From contig JAIXMN010000006.1 of assembly GCA_025716815.1 (NCBI GenBank), positions 930,001 through 994,000 of the forward strand: a stretch of DNA of 64,000 nt, written 5' to 3'. Of the stretch, positions 23,285-35,930 are shown in pieces. The notes below the pieces were generated by a model. The model had not been told where the DNA came from and did no database searches. It saw only the letters and a program-made list of their open reading frames with translations. Both the position numbers and the translations under genes were made by a program. The stretch comes from Dichotomocladium elegans. Lineage: Eukaryota; Mucoromycota; Mucoromycetes; Mucorales; Lichtheimiaceae. Every line of letters starts with the position of its first letter. Positions within the stretch are counted from its first letter, which is position 1.

Positions 23285-24094
23285 TGATTGCGATCGTTAT
23301 ATTTTTCCCTTTTGTTTTGACTGCCTTGATGAGGGGTTGTGGATTAAAGGCCATACAGTCACGTTTTCGTGTGGCGAAGGCTGTGAGGTTGATGGGGGAG
23401 AAAGCAGGAAATAAAGAAGAATGATAGTAGGGGGAGGTAATGGCGTTCCTGCGGCTTCCTTTTATTTTCCTCCAGGGTATATTGTTTTCGTTCAGTGCTG
23501 ATTTTTTAAGAGGCACGCACTCACACAGAGGGCGCGTGTCCCGCTAATAATTTGGCAGTACGAGGAATAAAAAAAACATCGAATGACTCTCAAAATTTTG
23601 ACGTGACGTAAAATACCGACACGGTTCCTGGCCAATAACCGGCATCTTGGCGAACATGAAATGCCAGAAGATCCAATATCACAATAGACGCTGGGGTTTT
23701 CTGTTGAAACTTCACACGTATTTTTACAAAGAATATATATCAGGCGCTATTACACTATTATTAATCTAGTATTCCTTAGCTCAATCTCATTCAGATGCTC
23801 ATAGTTTCAGCTACTGCTCCTAAAAAACTGATATACTATGTGCATTAGATATCTACGGCTAGAGATGACATGTCACTAGATTGTTCTCTGATTTATGGTG
23901 TGCTAACGATTCCGGTGCTCTTGCAAGCCGAGCTTAAATATTTACATGTACGAGTACTATCACACACAGACCACTTAGATCATCTGTGTTTGTCCAAACA
24001 CGACACTTTGGGCACTTGCATACTTTTTGTGGCTTGTTACTTTGTCCTGAAGCAGGAACATTATTCTTCATAGTCCTGGAGTCCTTAATTATCT
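23285..24094. other. Intergenic, PPR promoter and transposon flank
   Basis: Upstream region of the PPR gene grading into transposon-derived sequence. No coding sequence was recognised. Confidence 0.4.
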
Positions 24095-25300
24095 GTGTCC
24101 CGTTGCCCCTGCCTATGTTATATAACTGTACATGAACGCGAATGTCGATTTCAGGAACAGCTTCGTATTAGAACGCGTATTCAAAGCGACACACGATACA
24201 ATGAGGACCTCCAAGTCGAATCCAAGTACATATTCAACATTTGCCTGCGTTTCGATAATGTTGAAAATATAAGGAGACGGCTGACATGCAAATGTTCATC
24301 ATGAAACTTCGGAATGTTGGATATCATGTCATATATGTCAGCAACAAGACGGGTTATGTCACATCGTTTCATACATAAAATTGTGTTCTGCATGCCAGTC
24401 GACTCCCTCAAGTGCTGCTGATGGATTCGACCTACAAGAACAATCGATACAAGCTTCTATTATTCAACATAGTCGGTGTTAGCAATGTTGGTAGAGGCCA
24501 ACACTTATTAGCGACTTTTGGTATCGCTGGTGCATGGATATCAAATGGGAAGATGGAATCGTTTGCGTGGGTATTAACACAACCACCAAGTATTGTCCTC
24601 AATAATGATAAGACGCTTTTGAATGCAATCGATCAAATTTTCCTAGAAGCAACGCACATCCTCTGCTCGCTTCATATCAAGCGCAATCTAGCAAAACACT
24701 TGCGGAAAACACAACGAAATAAAATCCGATGGCATGATGATGCAATCCACCGCATGATTAACTCCTTCCAACCATTTGAGTGTAACGATGCAAAAGCTGC
24801 GTTTCAAGAGAACATCACGTTCGCATTGATAAAGGGAAAGATTGTCAGGGATAACTTGACCGATACTATGTATCACACTTCTCTTATTAACATCCTAAAA
24901 GTCAATAAGAATACGTTGGTGTTTATGTTAACAAACCGCGTGGAAGGCAACCATGCCAATGTGCGCAGACAATTAAGTGCTGTCCTCAATAAATTATGAC
25001 ACCGCTCATGAATCATTGGCGAATAATGCAAGGTTGGTTAACTTGGCATAATCAACTTCACCTCGTATTCATAGTCGATATTGTTCAAATAAACCTTTCC
25101 TATGCACGTGTTTGAGCAGGTCATCAATGATATGGAACTAAAGGGCATCACTCTGTCGAAAAGAGCGCAAAAAATGGTCCAAGATTTTCAAACGTGGCTT
25201 TCGCGACGACAACTATCCGGAAACTTCTCCAAAACTTTGCTGATCGAAGTGACCAATCGGCACTTGTAAGAATTTGCCGAGTTGACGCAATATGATACTT
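24095..25300 (+). mobile_element. Decayed MULE (Mutator-like) transposase
   Basis: The best-preserved frame is 24412-24999. It contains the MULE catalytic-domain start VLLMDSTYKNNRYKLLLFNI with VGVSNVG, then SFAWVLTQPPSIVLNNDKTL (the second Asp in ND), and LCSLHIKRNLAKHLR. These match FAR1/MULE-type transposases (pfam10551-like). Sequence before 24412 (about 24095-24410) and after a stop at 25000 (about 25100-25270, FEQVINDMELKGITLSKRAQ) looks like disrupted parts of the same protein. Stops and frameshifts at both sides indicate a pseudogene. No terminal repeats or target duplication were identified. Confidence 0.75.
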
Positions 25301-25851
25301 ATTCATTATCTCTTTAGTTTGGATCCTGATCGAAACTCCAAGTAATCCTCTTCTTCGGATTCTGAAGGAGCGAACGGCATCATGAATTCTGTATTTAGAA
25401 AAAACGCAAGTGGGGCACCATCGCTTTTTTGGTGAATGATAACGCGGTTTCATCAGTGCTTGTTGAGTTTCCGGTGGCATCAAGGGGACAGTAAAGGATT
25501 CAAGGAACATCAAGATATTCGCTACTTTTATAGAAAATTCTTCAAGATCGCCGAAAACATACCATCGAACATCGCAAAACGACCATTCTGTAAATAATGA
25601 TAATAATATATTCCACTTCATTACCTATCCTTTATCTCACTTTCTCCAATAAACAATTATATTTACGCCAGCTCTGGATAAGAGCTCAACAGTACTGTAA
25701 TTTCGAGTGGTTATTAAAAGATACTAGCAACACATTTCGCTTCACTCGATTGTTGTTTCGACTGGGAGACCTGTCCCCTGTCCCCAATAACCCGGTGCAC
25801 GCATAGAAGGAAAGCATAGTAAATATAAAATCAGATAGATCAAAGGAAGCT

Positions 25852-27800
25852 CTACTCCTGGTCAAGGACTTCTTTCCAGACAATCTTTCTTGTGTAGGAC
25901 CCGCTGCGCCCAGAAATCGAAGATGATTCTCGGTCTAGAGTAGTATGAATGGATATTGGTGTTCGTACTCGAGATAATGCTACGTATAATAAGCCGCGAG
26001 CAAATATTGGCTCTGATACGTGAAGTCCAATGCTTCCAAACTTTTGGTCGTGGGACTTGTTAATCGTCATAGCTGTGGTGTTTTAGCGGGTTCAAAGCTG
26101 GACAGTAAGAATACGATGAGACTCGTGGATGTCTTTTATTCGAATGAAATCGGAATCAAGATCCTCCATCGCTACACATTTATCTACTATTTATATGATT
26201 CATGGAAAGTGGTCCTAATCAGGTCAACTGCATACTCCGTCTTGACACGGGTACTCGGAGATGGTAGCACTATTACAAATAAGGTGCTCATGTATGTATA
26301 GGTGATTATTATCACAGATTATGTGTCCTTGTTCCTTTCAGACCATTCTCACGTCGGTAGAGCCATAGAAACCCAGTGGGAGAAAAATAGAGGGAAAAAG
26401 ACCGTGGAACTGGATCTGGTTATAACGCGGCGTTATATCCATTGATAATTTCCGCTTCAGTGACATATTTCCCGAAATAAGCGAGTAATAAAGCGAGATA
26501 CAATAAAAATTCACCCAGATATGTTTAAGTCCCCAAGGAGCATGATGGGAAAGCCGACCTTCTGCTTCAGCAAATGAGGATGAAACCAGGAAGGCTCAGA
26601 GTTATTAAGGAGCTCCGTCAGGTGTGCGGTTAAGTTCTCTGGGTCATCCAGATAATCAGCGCTCAGGAACGACAGGGAATAGCTCTTCTATGATCAATTG
26701 ACTGATTTTGGCCACATCGCGACTTGGCAGGCGGTCCAACAGCAGGAGGGTTAAGGCCACCGCTTGTAGCATTGGCAGAATGTATGAAGTCCTCAGGAAA
26801 GTTATTGCAATGAGCAACCAACCATCCATAGGGATAATTTAGGGTGGTCATTAACAATGACAGCAAATAATTGGTACAAAGTGTCTGGGTGCCGATACTG
26901 CACAGGTTGTTCAAGGCAAGTAGTCCACTCGTTCCGGCTGTCAAGTAGACCACATCGGAAGGCAGGTAGCTTGGAAATATGGTAAATCCTGACCCTCTAC
27001 AGTGCGAAGCTCCTCATGCTTCGTGCACCAGCAACAGGATATAAAAGGAGACGAAGATAGAATTTCTGGACCATACGTGGAGAGAATGCATAAAGTCGTC
27101 CAATAATGCTGTCAAACTTACACTGCTGAGACTTCCAATGGTTTTTTAGTGGTTCTCGTAGCTGTACAAAGACGTACTGCTAAAGAAATTTTGAATAGCA
27201 TATATTCCCTTGCAACAAGATCTTCATTATTTCGGGAAACCAAGCCATAAGGGCTCTGCTCCAAGGAACAATATATCCGGGAGCTTAGTCTTCGGGCGCT
27301 GTAAATGATTGTTCGTTCTCCGGATGAATTGCCAAGCGCTGGTGGGCAGGGTATTCATTTGGAGATTAGATGGCATCAGTCGATCGCATCTCCCGCATGC
27401 AGATACATATTTGCAACCAAGATATTTATTGATTCCATAGTAGGTGATCTCCTCACCTCTGGCTTTATCGGCTGTACTCTGACGTTTCTGTTGAGTCATC
27501 CTCAGAGGAATAGAGGTGCCGTGCCCTTTGTATACGTACTTGTAAACGTCTTTGATGGACTTGACTGAGGAGCAAATTCCGACGTTAATATGCGCATCAT
27601 ATTTTCTAATGAGGGCAAGGTTGTGTGGTACCACCCAACGTTATTCAGCCTGATTCTGTCCTTGATACACACATCGCCATTGTTACATCCTCGCTTATGA
27701 CGGTTTCGTCGGAAAATGCTTTGGGATGAAGTTTTTGGTATACACCATTTTTCTGCACAATTGGTGAGGATGAAGATCACGGCATGCGCCATGGATCTAT
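25852..27800 (-). mobile_element. Decayed Helitron (RepHel) remnant
   Basis: On the minus strand, 27792-27230 carries the Helitron Rep-flanking region: WVVPYN-like motifs in VPHNLALIRKYDAHINVGIC and SVKSIKDVYKYVYKGHG, broken by frameshifts. At 26070-25852 is the C-terminal end of the PIF1-type helicase: TINKSHDQKFGSIGLH with LYVALSRVRTPISI. The order Rep then helicase is that of an autonomous Helitron, but the interval is too short for a full element and is full of stops. It lies tail to tail with the MULE remnant. Confidence 0.75.
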
Positions 27801-29006
27801 TGTGTCGTTTGACTGAAGTAGGTCATGCGGTTGGATTCCATTTCGGCATACCTATTAACGATAAATTATTAGAATAATTGCTCGAATAGATGCAAGCCAG
27901 AAAGATGGTATTTATACCACTGCATTACTGTGATGCGCCTGCCATTGGATACTGCTTGAATCTTCCAGCCTCTGTCTCCTGTTAAAAAAGACATACGCTG
28001 ATTAAATAACTGATGCACGAGAGTAATGTTACATCAATGGACCTCGCGGAAACATGAGGGCATAATATAATGCATTGGAGCTTTGATGGGTTTCGCCGAT
28101 GTGCTCAAGTTGGTTGCCCTGGTGCGCAGAACGGTCTCAGTTGTTGGCTTGTCCTATATCGTTTGGTTACACGATGAGGGAACCAACTTCTTGGGCAGTC
28201 GGTCTTTGTACTGTCGAAAATCTAGGATGACTTCTGCTTGAATGATCATGAGTGCAAGACCCATGCCCTCATTTTGAATGATATTCCTCATATTACAGTA
28301 TATGCACACAATGGATTCTCTTCAAGCATTAATGTGTGTAGTTCCCGAAGGGGTTTGTTCGCGTAATGCGACCATGTGTTTGCCTCGTGTATTATTCAGT
28401 AGCTGGGTCATGGAAGTAAAGTTGTGCGAATACTGAAGTGAGATTAGTATTAAAAAACAGCACCATGATAATTGCTCAATACTCTTTCATCACGTGGTAT
28501 CCTTCTACGTGGTGTAAGCTTAACCGACTGTTATAAGAATGGATATTCGTGAGGAAGTCCTTTGCTGCCGCGCTCATGCCTTAAAGCAATGAAGAGATCA
28601 ACGCAGGTATTGCTTCTGTAGGAGGAATTGGAAACGGAGCCGTTATCACAGCAAAAGTTAAAGCAAGGCGGTGGCACTGAGGTATTTGAAATCTATTCCA
28701 GGAACGAAAGGTGAGTCCCGTAATGTGAGCATTGTGCATTCATTCCACCAAAGGCTGCTAGTTATGTCTCACATTTCAAAGTATACTTCAATTCAATATT
28801 CCATTTGCGCTATAGTACAAGGATCTTACAGCGAATTATTGCCCTCAATATTTCGCTATTATTCGTTAGCCAAATTACTTGGATTCAGTGGATGGGTTCG
28901 ATGGGAACGACGTGCATGGCCTTCGTTACTGCAGGTTGCACGGATTACAACAGCAATCTCTTCCTTGCTCTGTGTTCGTACAACAAAGGTAGCTCTATTC
29001 ATCAAA
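27801..29006. other. Intergenic, probable transposon debris
   Basis: No known protein was recognised on either strand. Position next to the Helitron suggests old element sequence. Confidence 0.35.
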
Positions 29007-29273
29007 GGAGGTCATCCAATGCTCGCTTACATTGCTTGCATTGGTCTAGATAATGACTCTACACCAGGGTATGTACAATTGTAAAGTCTCAACCTAACTA
29101 CAAGTTATGCGTGTCCAGAATGTTGACCATTGTCCAGAAAAAATGGTAACCATGATTTTAAAACCAGGACGATACTTACTGGATAAAATTCTAGAAAGAG
29201 TTGCAACGATATACCCGATTGTACATACCCTGGTGTAGAGCCGCAATGTAAGCGAGCATTGGATGACCTCCAA
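29007..29273. repeat. Long imperfect inverted repeat
   Basis: The left arm (29007-29080) and right arm (29216-29273) are reverse complements over about 52 bp with very few mismatches: GAGGTCATCCAATGCTCGC in the left arm pairs with the complementary GATGACCTC end of the right arm, and CTCTACACCAGGGTATGTAC pairs with GTACATACCCTGGTGTAGAG. The left arm carries about 21 extra bases (29036-29056) absent from the right arm. The spacer is about 135 bp. It could be a hairpin from a non-autonomous element or a head-to-head duplication. Confidence 0.8.
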
Positions 29274-29880
29274 ATAATCACGATATATACGGAGCTGCTG
29301 ATCCTGAAGATTACAATGAGGATATATTGGTTCAGACATTATTGTAACGAATCGAATTGAATTAAATTAAGAGAGAATCGATGAAATCAAATCGATTTCA
29401 AGTTTATTACGTTATCACAGAGGTAGCCGAGGGAGAAGAAAAAAACAAACAACAGCAAGCATCAGCAGCAGTAACCGGAAATTGTATTATTTTAATCTAT
29501 AGATACAAAAACGCTAATTATATGATGGATAAAATAAAGGGAAACATTGTGTCATCTATTTGGCGGATAAACCTTGGCCAGGAAGAGCGATTAAGCTTGG
29601 TGGCAGAAGCAGAAGTAGGGTCTCGAACGATGTCCTTTATTGTATGTAGGCTTCTTGTTATTTATACTGTTTTTGCTATCTAAAAATACATAGACGGAAT
29701 GCAGAGGAAAAAGGGTAATAATCGTTGGGATTGGTTTTCTTGGCGAGAGGGTGTCGTATTGGTGCTGTAAGCAGAAAAGGAGATTCTTGGCAAACGCCTA
29801 TGATTGGTCGAGCACTCTGTGTAACGACAAAAATCCCATACCGAAAAAGAGAAAGCCGTAATCTGAAAGCTTGGTCGTAT
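29274..29880. other. Intergenic before the tRNA gene
   Basis: AT-rich sequence on the 3' side of the tRNA. A + strand open frame at 29381-29683 has no recognisable domain. Solo-LTR origin is possible given the tRNA neighbour, but no TG...CA ends could be fixed. Confidence 0.3.
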
Positions 29881-29950
29881 GCGTGGACCGGGAATCGAAC
29901 CCGGGTCATCCGCGTGGCAGGCGGATATTATACCACTAAACCATCCACGC
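29881..29950 (-). tRNA. tRNA-Gly (anticodon GCC)
   Basis: Read on the minus strand, the ends GCGTGGA and TCCACGC pair as the acceptor stem. The anticodon arm is TCCGC / CTGCCAC / GCGGA with anticodon GCC. The T arm is CCGGG-TTCGATT-CCCGG, which also supplies the B box (GGTTCGATTCC), and the A box lies in the D arm (TGGTTTAGTGGT). There is no intron, and CCA is not encoded, as usual in eukaryotes. Confidence 0.96.
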
Positions 29951-32058
29951 TTTTGGTGATTATTGTGTGACTAATAAAATAGATATAATCCATGCACAAA
30001 GCCCATTGGGATTAAGGTCACGTGATATATCGTTCGTACGCGTGCTTTATTTCATTCATAATTACCCAGGTACTGTACCGCCACCATCGCAAGTACCGCT
30101 CTTTTCACTACATACATACAGCATCCATGAAAAAATACATATAATTTGGGATGGATGGGCTTAGAGAAATGTGGAAAGAGACAATGAAAGTATATTCAAG
30201 TTTTGATAGTTACTTGTCGCTGTAGAAAAAAAAAAACTCGAAAAAGCTGTTGTGATCCATCCTATTGAAGCTCATCTAAATATATTGATATTTCCTCTAT
30301 TGTATTTATTGCCATTATTTACTTTCCTAACCATATACTTTTACGGACATATATAGATAGTCGTAGTAATACTGTTGCGTCCTGAATGACCATGTCGTGG
30401 TTGTTGTAGTTATCACTCTAGAGCGGAGATCACATGACCTTCTTAGTAGCTCGTGAAACACCGCTTACCAATTTGTTATAGCGAGGCAGCTCATGGTACA
30501 ATAGAGAGCACCTTTATCCAGTCTCACTTACTTCCGCTCGTGATAAAACAGTGGTATCAAAATTGAAATATTTTTGTAGGGAGAGCCGCTCAGATAGCAG
30601 ATATGTCATCAAATTTGTTTTTTCTTTGATAAAGTCCACTACCTTGAGTCTCACAGCTTATTACTGTCTGTTTATACCGGTCCACTGCAAACAGGCAGTG
30701 TCCATGGTCTGCACGGGACATAGACACTTTGTTTCACTCGTTCAGCGCCGTTATCATCATTACTCTCGCGCTATACAGATTCATAATTCATGTCCCAGAT
30801 CTGCGTCAGGGCGCAGCTCCAATCACAAGGATGAATGATAGACTTCTTTATCGACCTTTTTTTTTAACTGGTCCACCGTCGCGGGAGACCGCCTAGACGA
30901 GTATCCACATCCATCTTCCAGTGTGACCGTTTTGATAAGCACTTACAATCCTTTTTCGAGTCTCGCAGGATAGTATCTGTCTCTTTGTATTCTTAAAACA
31001 CCTGAATTCCACAGTATCCTTTCACATAAGTAGATATGAAAAAGATGGCTCTGGTGCAGCATGCGTTGGAGAGCAAATGCTAGATATAAACACTAAAGGG
31101 GCTGCAGTCGAGTCTTTGAAACAGGATCCTTTTTATTGAATAACAACAGTACTCTTTTTTATATGATTTCTAGACCAAGGTGATCTTGGTGATGCAAGCG
31201 ATAGCAATCGAGATTTTATCTTCCAGTCATTACTTATTAGCGGAATTCATACCTTGCGATTGGAGACATTCGAGGCGTGTTTGTAAAGACGTTGATAAGT
31301 CAGTCGCCCTGATCAGTATTGCCTTTGGAAGTGCAATATCATGAGCAGAATATCAGAATCATCTTGTATTAGTTTCAGGATATCGGCGCGGGCGATGTGA
31401 AATTGAACCATGATCTCTAGACCAAATCGATGTTCACCATATACGTAACAAAAGTTCTTAACAGAGCGGAGAAATACATCAATTTTGCCTTTTTTTTTTT
31501 GCTAAAGCAACCAAGATCAACTTTACTTCTAAAAGCTGCCCACCTTGAAAGGTCTACCTCTTGTTCTTCTAATGCTGAGCCGGTCGCTAGAACAGCAAAG
31601 ATTGAGGACACAAATCCCCATTGTTAGCATAGTCTGGTTATCCGAGCTGCTTTATTCATAGCAACGTACGACATCGCGCAATGCTCAAGGTTTCTGGACT
31701 ACTGACATTAGGTATTACAAGATTTAATAGTACCGAATTTTACATTGCTTGCGGACGTCCTTTGCTGTTTCGACTGCACTTTTTTGTTCGAATATCTCTG
31801 TTCAGTTCATCAAAGATGGACAGTGTGAATATTTATGAGCAAGCATAGAGTAACTACTGATAGCGAGCATGGCTAACTGTAGGAAATAAGGGCCAATTCT
31901 GTGTACCAGAAATTCCCGTTACGTACTTCCACGGCAATACATGGGGTTTTGGCTAACGTTTAGATAGATTAGCTTTTCTGTTTCTACTATGAGATGCGGT
32001 TTTTGTTAGATAGCAGCATTTATTACTCAATAAACATCATATGGATGATCAAGCCCTT
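29951..32058. other. Gene-poor AT-rich interval
   Basis: 2.1 kb between the tRNA and the Snt2-like gene. No protein or RNA family was recognised; only short random open frames are present. Confidence 0.4.
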
Positions 32059-35000
32059 TCATGTTCCTTTTTTCGAATAGCATCGGTGACATAGCTTCTT
32101 CCCAAGGTGCGGGTCACCATGCGGCCACCAAAACGGAGAATACTCAACTGGGCATTCGCTGCATATGGGTCGCGGCGGGTTTTCGACTTGAGCTATTGCC
32201 AGCCCTGAATCACTTCTTTCTGATAATTGTATTCGTGGCTGCGACGGGGATGCTGATCGTACAATGTCGATGTCGGATTTCTTTGGACATGGTAAGCTTG
32301 ACGATATAATAATAGCCTTGAAACGCCTCATTGCTGGAGTTGTGCCCTCCTCAACTCGCTTATACATGTCCGCATAAACGCTTAGGCTCGACTAAAGAGA
32401 GTCAGTTTCGAAGCAATACACAACCTTATACTGATCTTCTCCAGTATGAACGATGTTTACCTTGTTGTCTTTGGTGCGAGATGAGAATTCCACAATATAC
32501 TTATTGCTAGTGTTATGATCTGGGCACCAAAGCCGGGGTTCCATTGACCCGCCTGGCGAATCTGGACTGAATAGACCAGGCGCTATCTTTGGACATGGTC
32601 CGGCCGGATCGATGACGAATGCGGCCTTATATCCGTTATTGATTGCACACTTAACATGCATTGTCTTTTTGCATTCGTCGCAGGTTACACAGGTACCATC
32701 TTGGTTGTTACATATCTTACACGTCTACTAGCGTTAACAAAAGAAATAATCAGTGCCAAGATATATTATAACGTATTTCGCTGTTTACCGCTTCCCAGCG
32801 CCAACGATCAATTGTGCCAATGTATTCCACTTGTTGTAGAGCTTCAGTATCAACAAACTTGACATTAGGGATATACATGGCGCAAAGGACGTGCGCCCAA
32901 TTAAAACATGACGTTTTCTTGAGTGCCTGACAGCCATTAGGATCAGGGTTCTTGCACAGGATACATATATGATGCTAAAATCTTTCGTCAGCAGTGGGTA
33001 TCTAAGCAAATATTGGGAAGTACTTGCATAGGAAGCCGTGGGGTTTTTCTTGTCGCTGCATATATCACAGAGCCAATTATCATTGTTACTCTTTGCCGCA
33101 CCATAGCAATCTATACGTCCCAAATTATTGGATTCATACTTTTTATACGCATCGTATAACAACCTCTTTACCTCCATGCACGGACATGTGACATTCGAAG
33201 CAGGTCATCAATAGGTCAGTGGGCTCGAGATTTGCACATACCGCACATCGCGTATGTTCAGGCCGGAGTCCAACTTTTCTTTTCTAAAAGACAAAAAGAT
33301 CCGTTGGTTCCGTAGCTTGCCCGGGATTCTCGTTCTTCTTGATACTCACCTTTACAGACACAAGATCCAATGCCTTTTTGCGTTTTACTTCACTATTTTT
33401 TCCACTCATGGTTGCCGTTGATGCTAATTGTTGCCCGTCCGCAAACATAGGTTTATTGGGCGTTGACAGATCAATCATACTGGAGGTGCCCTTCGATAGT
33501 CCGTTTGCCTTATCGTCGACTTTGCGCATGACACCGTATTTGAGCCAGAACTCGCCACATAAGTTGCACAAAACCTGCTGAAAATGCTTGCGCTTCCTGT
33601 CCACGTCAGTTGGCATTCGTCGCCACACTGGTGAGTTAGGCACGAGGCAGTTAGCGCAGTGACAGACTTGTATTGAATGGATGTCTGGCCTAACGACTGT
33701 TAAATCAATTTCCTCGCCGCTCTCAGTACCAGGCCCGTCGTCTTCATCGGGTGACATATTATCGCGCGCTGTCAGACTATTATTTCTACTTCTGCGCTTG
33801 AATCGCTTAGTTGGCTTATAAATCACAGTCCACTGAGAATACACTGGCTCGTATCGGTCTGTCTTCTTCCACCGATAGAAATATCGCACAACGTCTTGGT
33901 GGCGTTTGGTCGGTATCTTGCGGCTAACCGAGTATAGATCATGACCATGTACTGTGATAGCTTTTTCAAACGCCTCTTCTTCCTGCCCAGTCCATTTCAC
34001 GGCCGCGTCTGGGAAGTCATCAGCAGTAAGTCGAGCGACCGCCTCAAGTGCCGCTACCGTGTTGTAGTTGTGCGACTCGAGTTCAAGCAGAATACGATCT
34101 TGGATGTCGCTCGAATAAGCAGGTAATGGTAAAGTAGGTATTGCTTTGGCTTGCTCCATATATTGATCAACTAGAAGAGCATTCTGATTGTTATAACTGA
34201 CAAATCATCCCCCTGCGAACAGTTGACCTACGCTTAAACTCGTCAAGCCTTGTTGGATGAGCAAAAAGGCGGGTGATTGTTGCATCCGTTCCCCGCTCAA
34301 CTGGGCCTTCGTCTACGGTATCATCTTCGTGTACTGATGGTCCACTTGAAGCGCCAGGACTGCCTTCTGCTTTCATGCACATGCTAGGTAAGATAATATA
34401 TATACACTGGACCAGCATGGGACATGTTTACCTAAACATCTCTTGTTCTTCGTCTTTCCTCGTTTTTCCAGCTGCTTTGCTTTTGATCGGGATGGCGTAG
34501 TAATGGCTCTCGGTGGTGTAGACGCTTTGTTCGTGTGCTGGATTTTGCCTGGAGATCCTCTGTAATCCCCAATAGGTTCTGTTTGATAACGCGCTCCAAG
34601 TCGGCCTCGTGCTCTGGGATATATGCGACCGTCGATGTCTAAATAACGAAGTTAACCTGATATAGCTCATGCTATGTATAAGACATAGGTGCCTAAGTAC
34701 CGAGGATGTCATGAAGATCGGTATGGATACCAAAATAGCGAAAGGGCCACATGTTTGTAACCCGTAGTTTCTGATGGTATCTATCTATAGAGGAGGATGA
34801 CATGAGATATTCTTGGGAATAGCCGTCGGTATTTTGTTTTTTGGATAGTACGCACCTTTCTCTGTGCCATTTGCCTGGGGTCTTATCTTGGAGTTCGCGG
34901 ATTGCTGTTTCTTTGGAGGAACAGAGGGCGCGACTTCATCCGCGCCGTCCACTACACCGCCATCGGATCGTGGGAGCTCATTTTTTGCGGCCTGGGCACG

Positions 35001-35930
35001 CGTGAGATTCCGGGTTTGACGCCGGGCTGCACGGCCTGGATAATTACGCTGTGATTTGTTTTCTTCAACAACTGAAGTTTCCACAATTTCTGTTTTGCGT
35101 GAACAAAATGCGCATTGCCATGCAAATCCTTTCGCTGGCTTGCGCAACAGTGGTGGATTGAGACAGGCCATATGATAATTTTTCATACAGGCTGCACATC
35201 GAACTGAGCTAGGACTGAGATGAAGCTTGTTAGCTCGTACAATCGCTTTGGGCCTTCCGTCCCGTGTGGAGTATACCTAGCACACCAAGTATGGCAGATA
35301 TCGCATGTTCGTCTCGCAACCATCAGATCGGCTGCCTTACCCTGCTCTACAACCACAAACTGGTACCGTTCGCATAACGCTTCCTGAATGTCCGTCGGTA
35401 CGTTCTGGACCAGTTCGCACGGGACGATGTCGTACAGGCGCTGCATATATCGATCATAGAGCTGGTAATAATAAAAATGGTCGTCCTTCCGCTTAAACTG
35501 AACCAGTTGGCTGGGAAGAATGTAGTGTTTATGGACCACTACACATTTCCCTCGTATGGACGACACCGGGTTGAGATCAGAATGCATTGTGGCAACAAGT
35601 AAACGGGAATCATGAAACCTGTATGGTATGACATCTTTAGGCCTGTTGTACCAGGCAATGCGCGCTTGCAATCCTCGCCGCTTGGTATGGCTGCAGAACT
35701 CCATTACACGCCCAATGTAATAGCATTCTCCCAGGTGTTCTGGAGCGAGATAGACATGGTCTGTATGATAAAAGCATCTTTTTGTTACTATGTCAAATAA
35801 GGAAGACGACCATAGCCTGGTGCCCTCTCTCTCTTTCTTTCGTGTTCTTTAGAGTACCGTTGACATAGATCGTCGTTCCGTCGGCAAGTGTGGTCGTTGT
35901 GATAGGCGAAACTGCCTTGGATTCTGTCAT
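32059..35930 (-). CDS. SNT2: Snt2-like BAH/PHD/SANT chromatin regulator
   Basis: Nuclear histone-reader related to yeast Snt2 (Snt2C/Rpd3L) and fission-yeast Lid2-complex partners. Exons 35930-35858, 35760-35277, 35214-34856, 34784-34701, 34638-34432, 34366-34232 and 34170 onward join in phase. In order: BAH domain (IYVNDHVYLAPEHLGECYYI), PHD1 (CDICHTWCAS...CAACMKNYHMACLNPPLLRK), an ELM2-like segment (WPFRYFGIHT, RIYPRARPRLGARYQ), a SANT domain (WTGQEEEAFEKAITVHGHDL), a GATA-like finger (CANCLVPNSPVW...CNLC), PHD2 (CAVCANLEPTDLLMTCFEC...CDIC), an extended PHD (CILCKNPDPNGC, FNWAHVLCAMYIPNV, MHVKCAINNG, WCPDH), and a C-terminal Cys4 finger (CSECPVEY...CHRC). The stop is at 32059. One intron (32975-33027) uses a GC donor. 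The internal 3' exons are approximate. Confidence 0.88.
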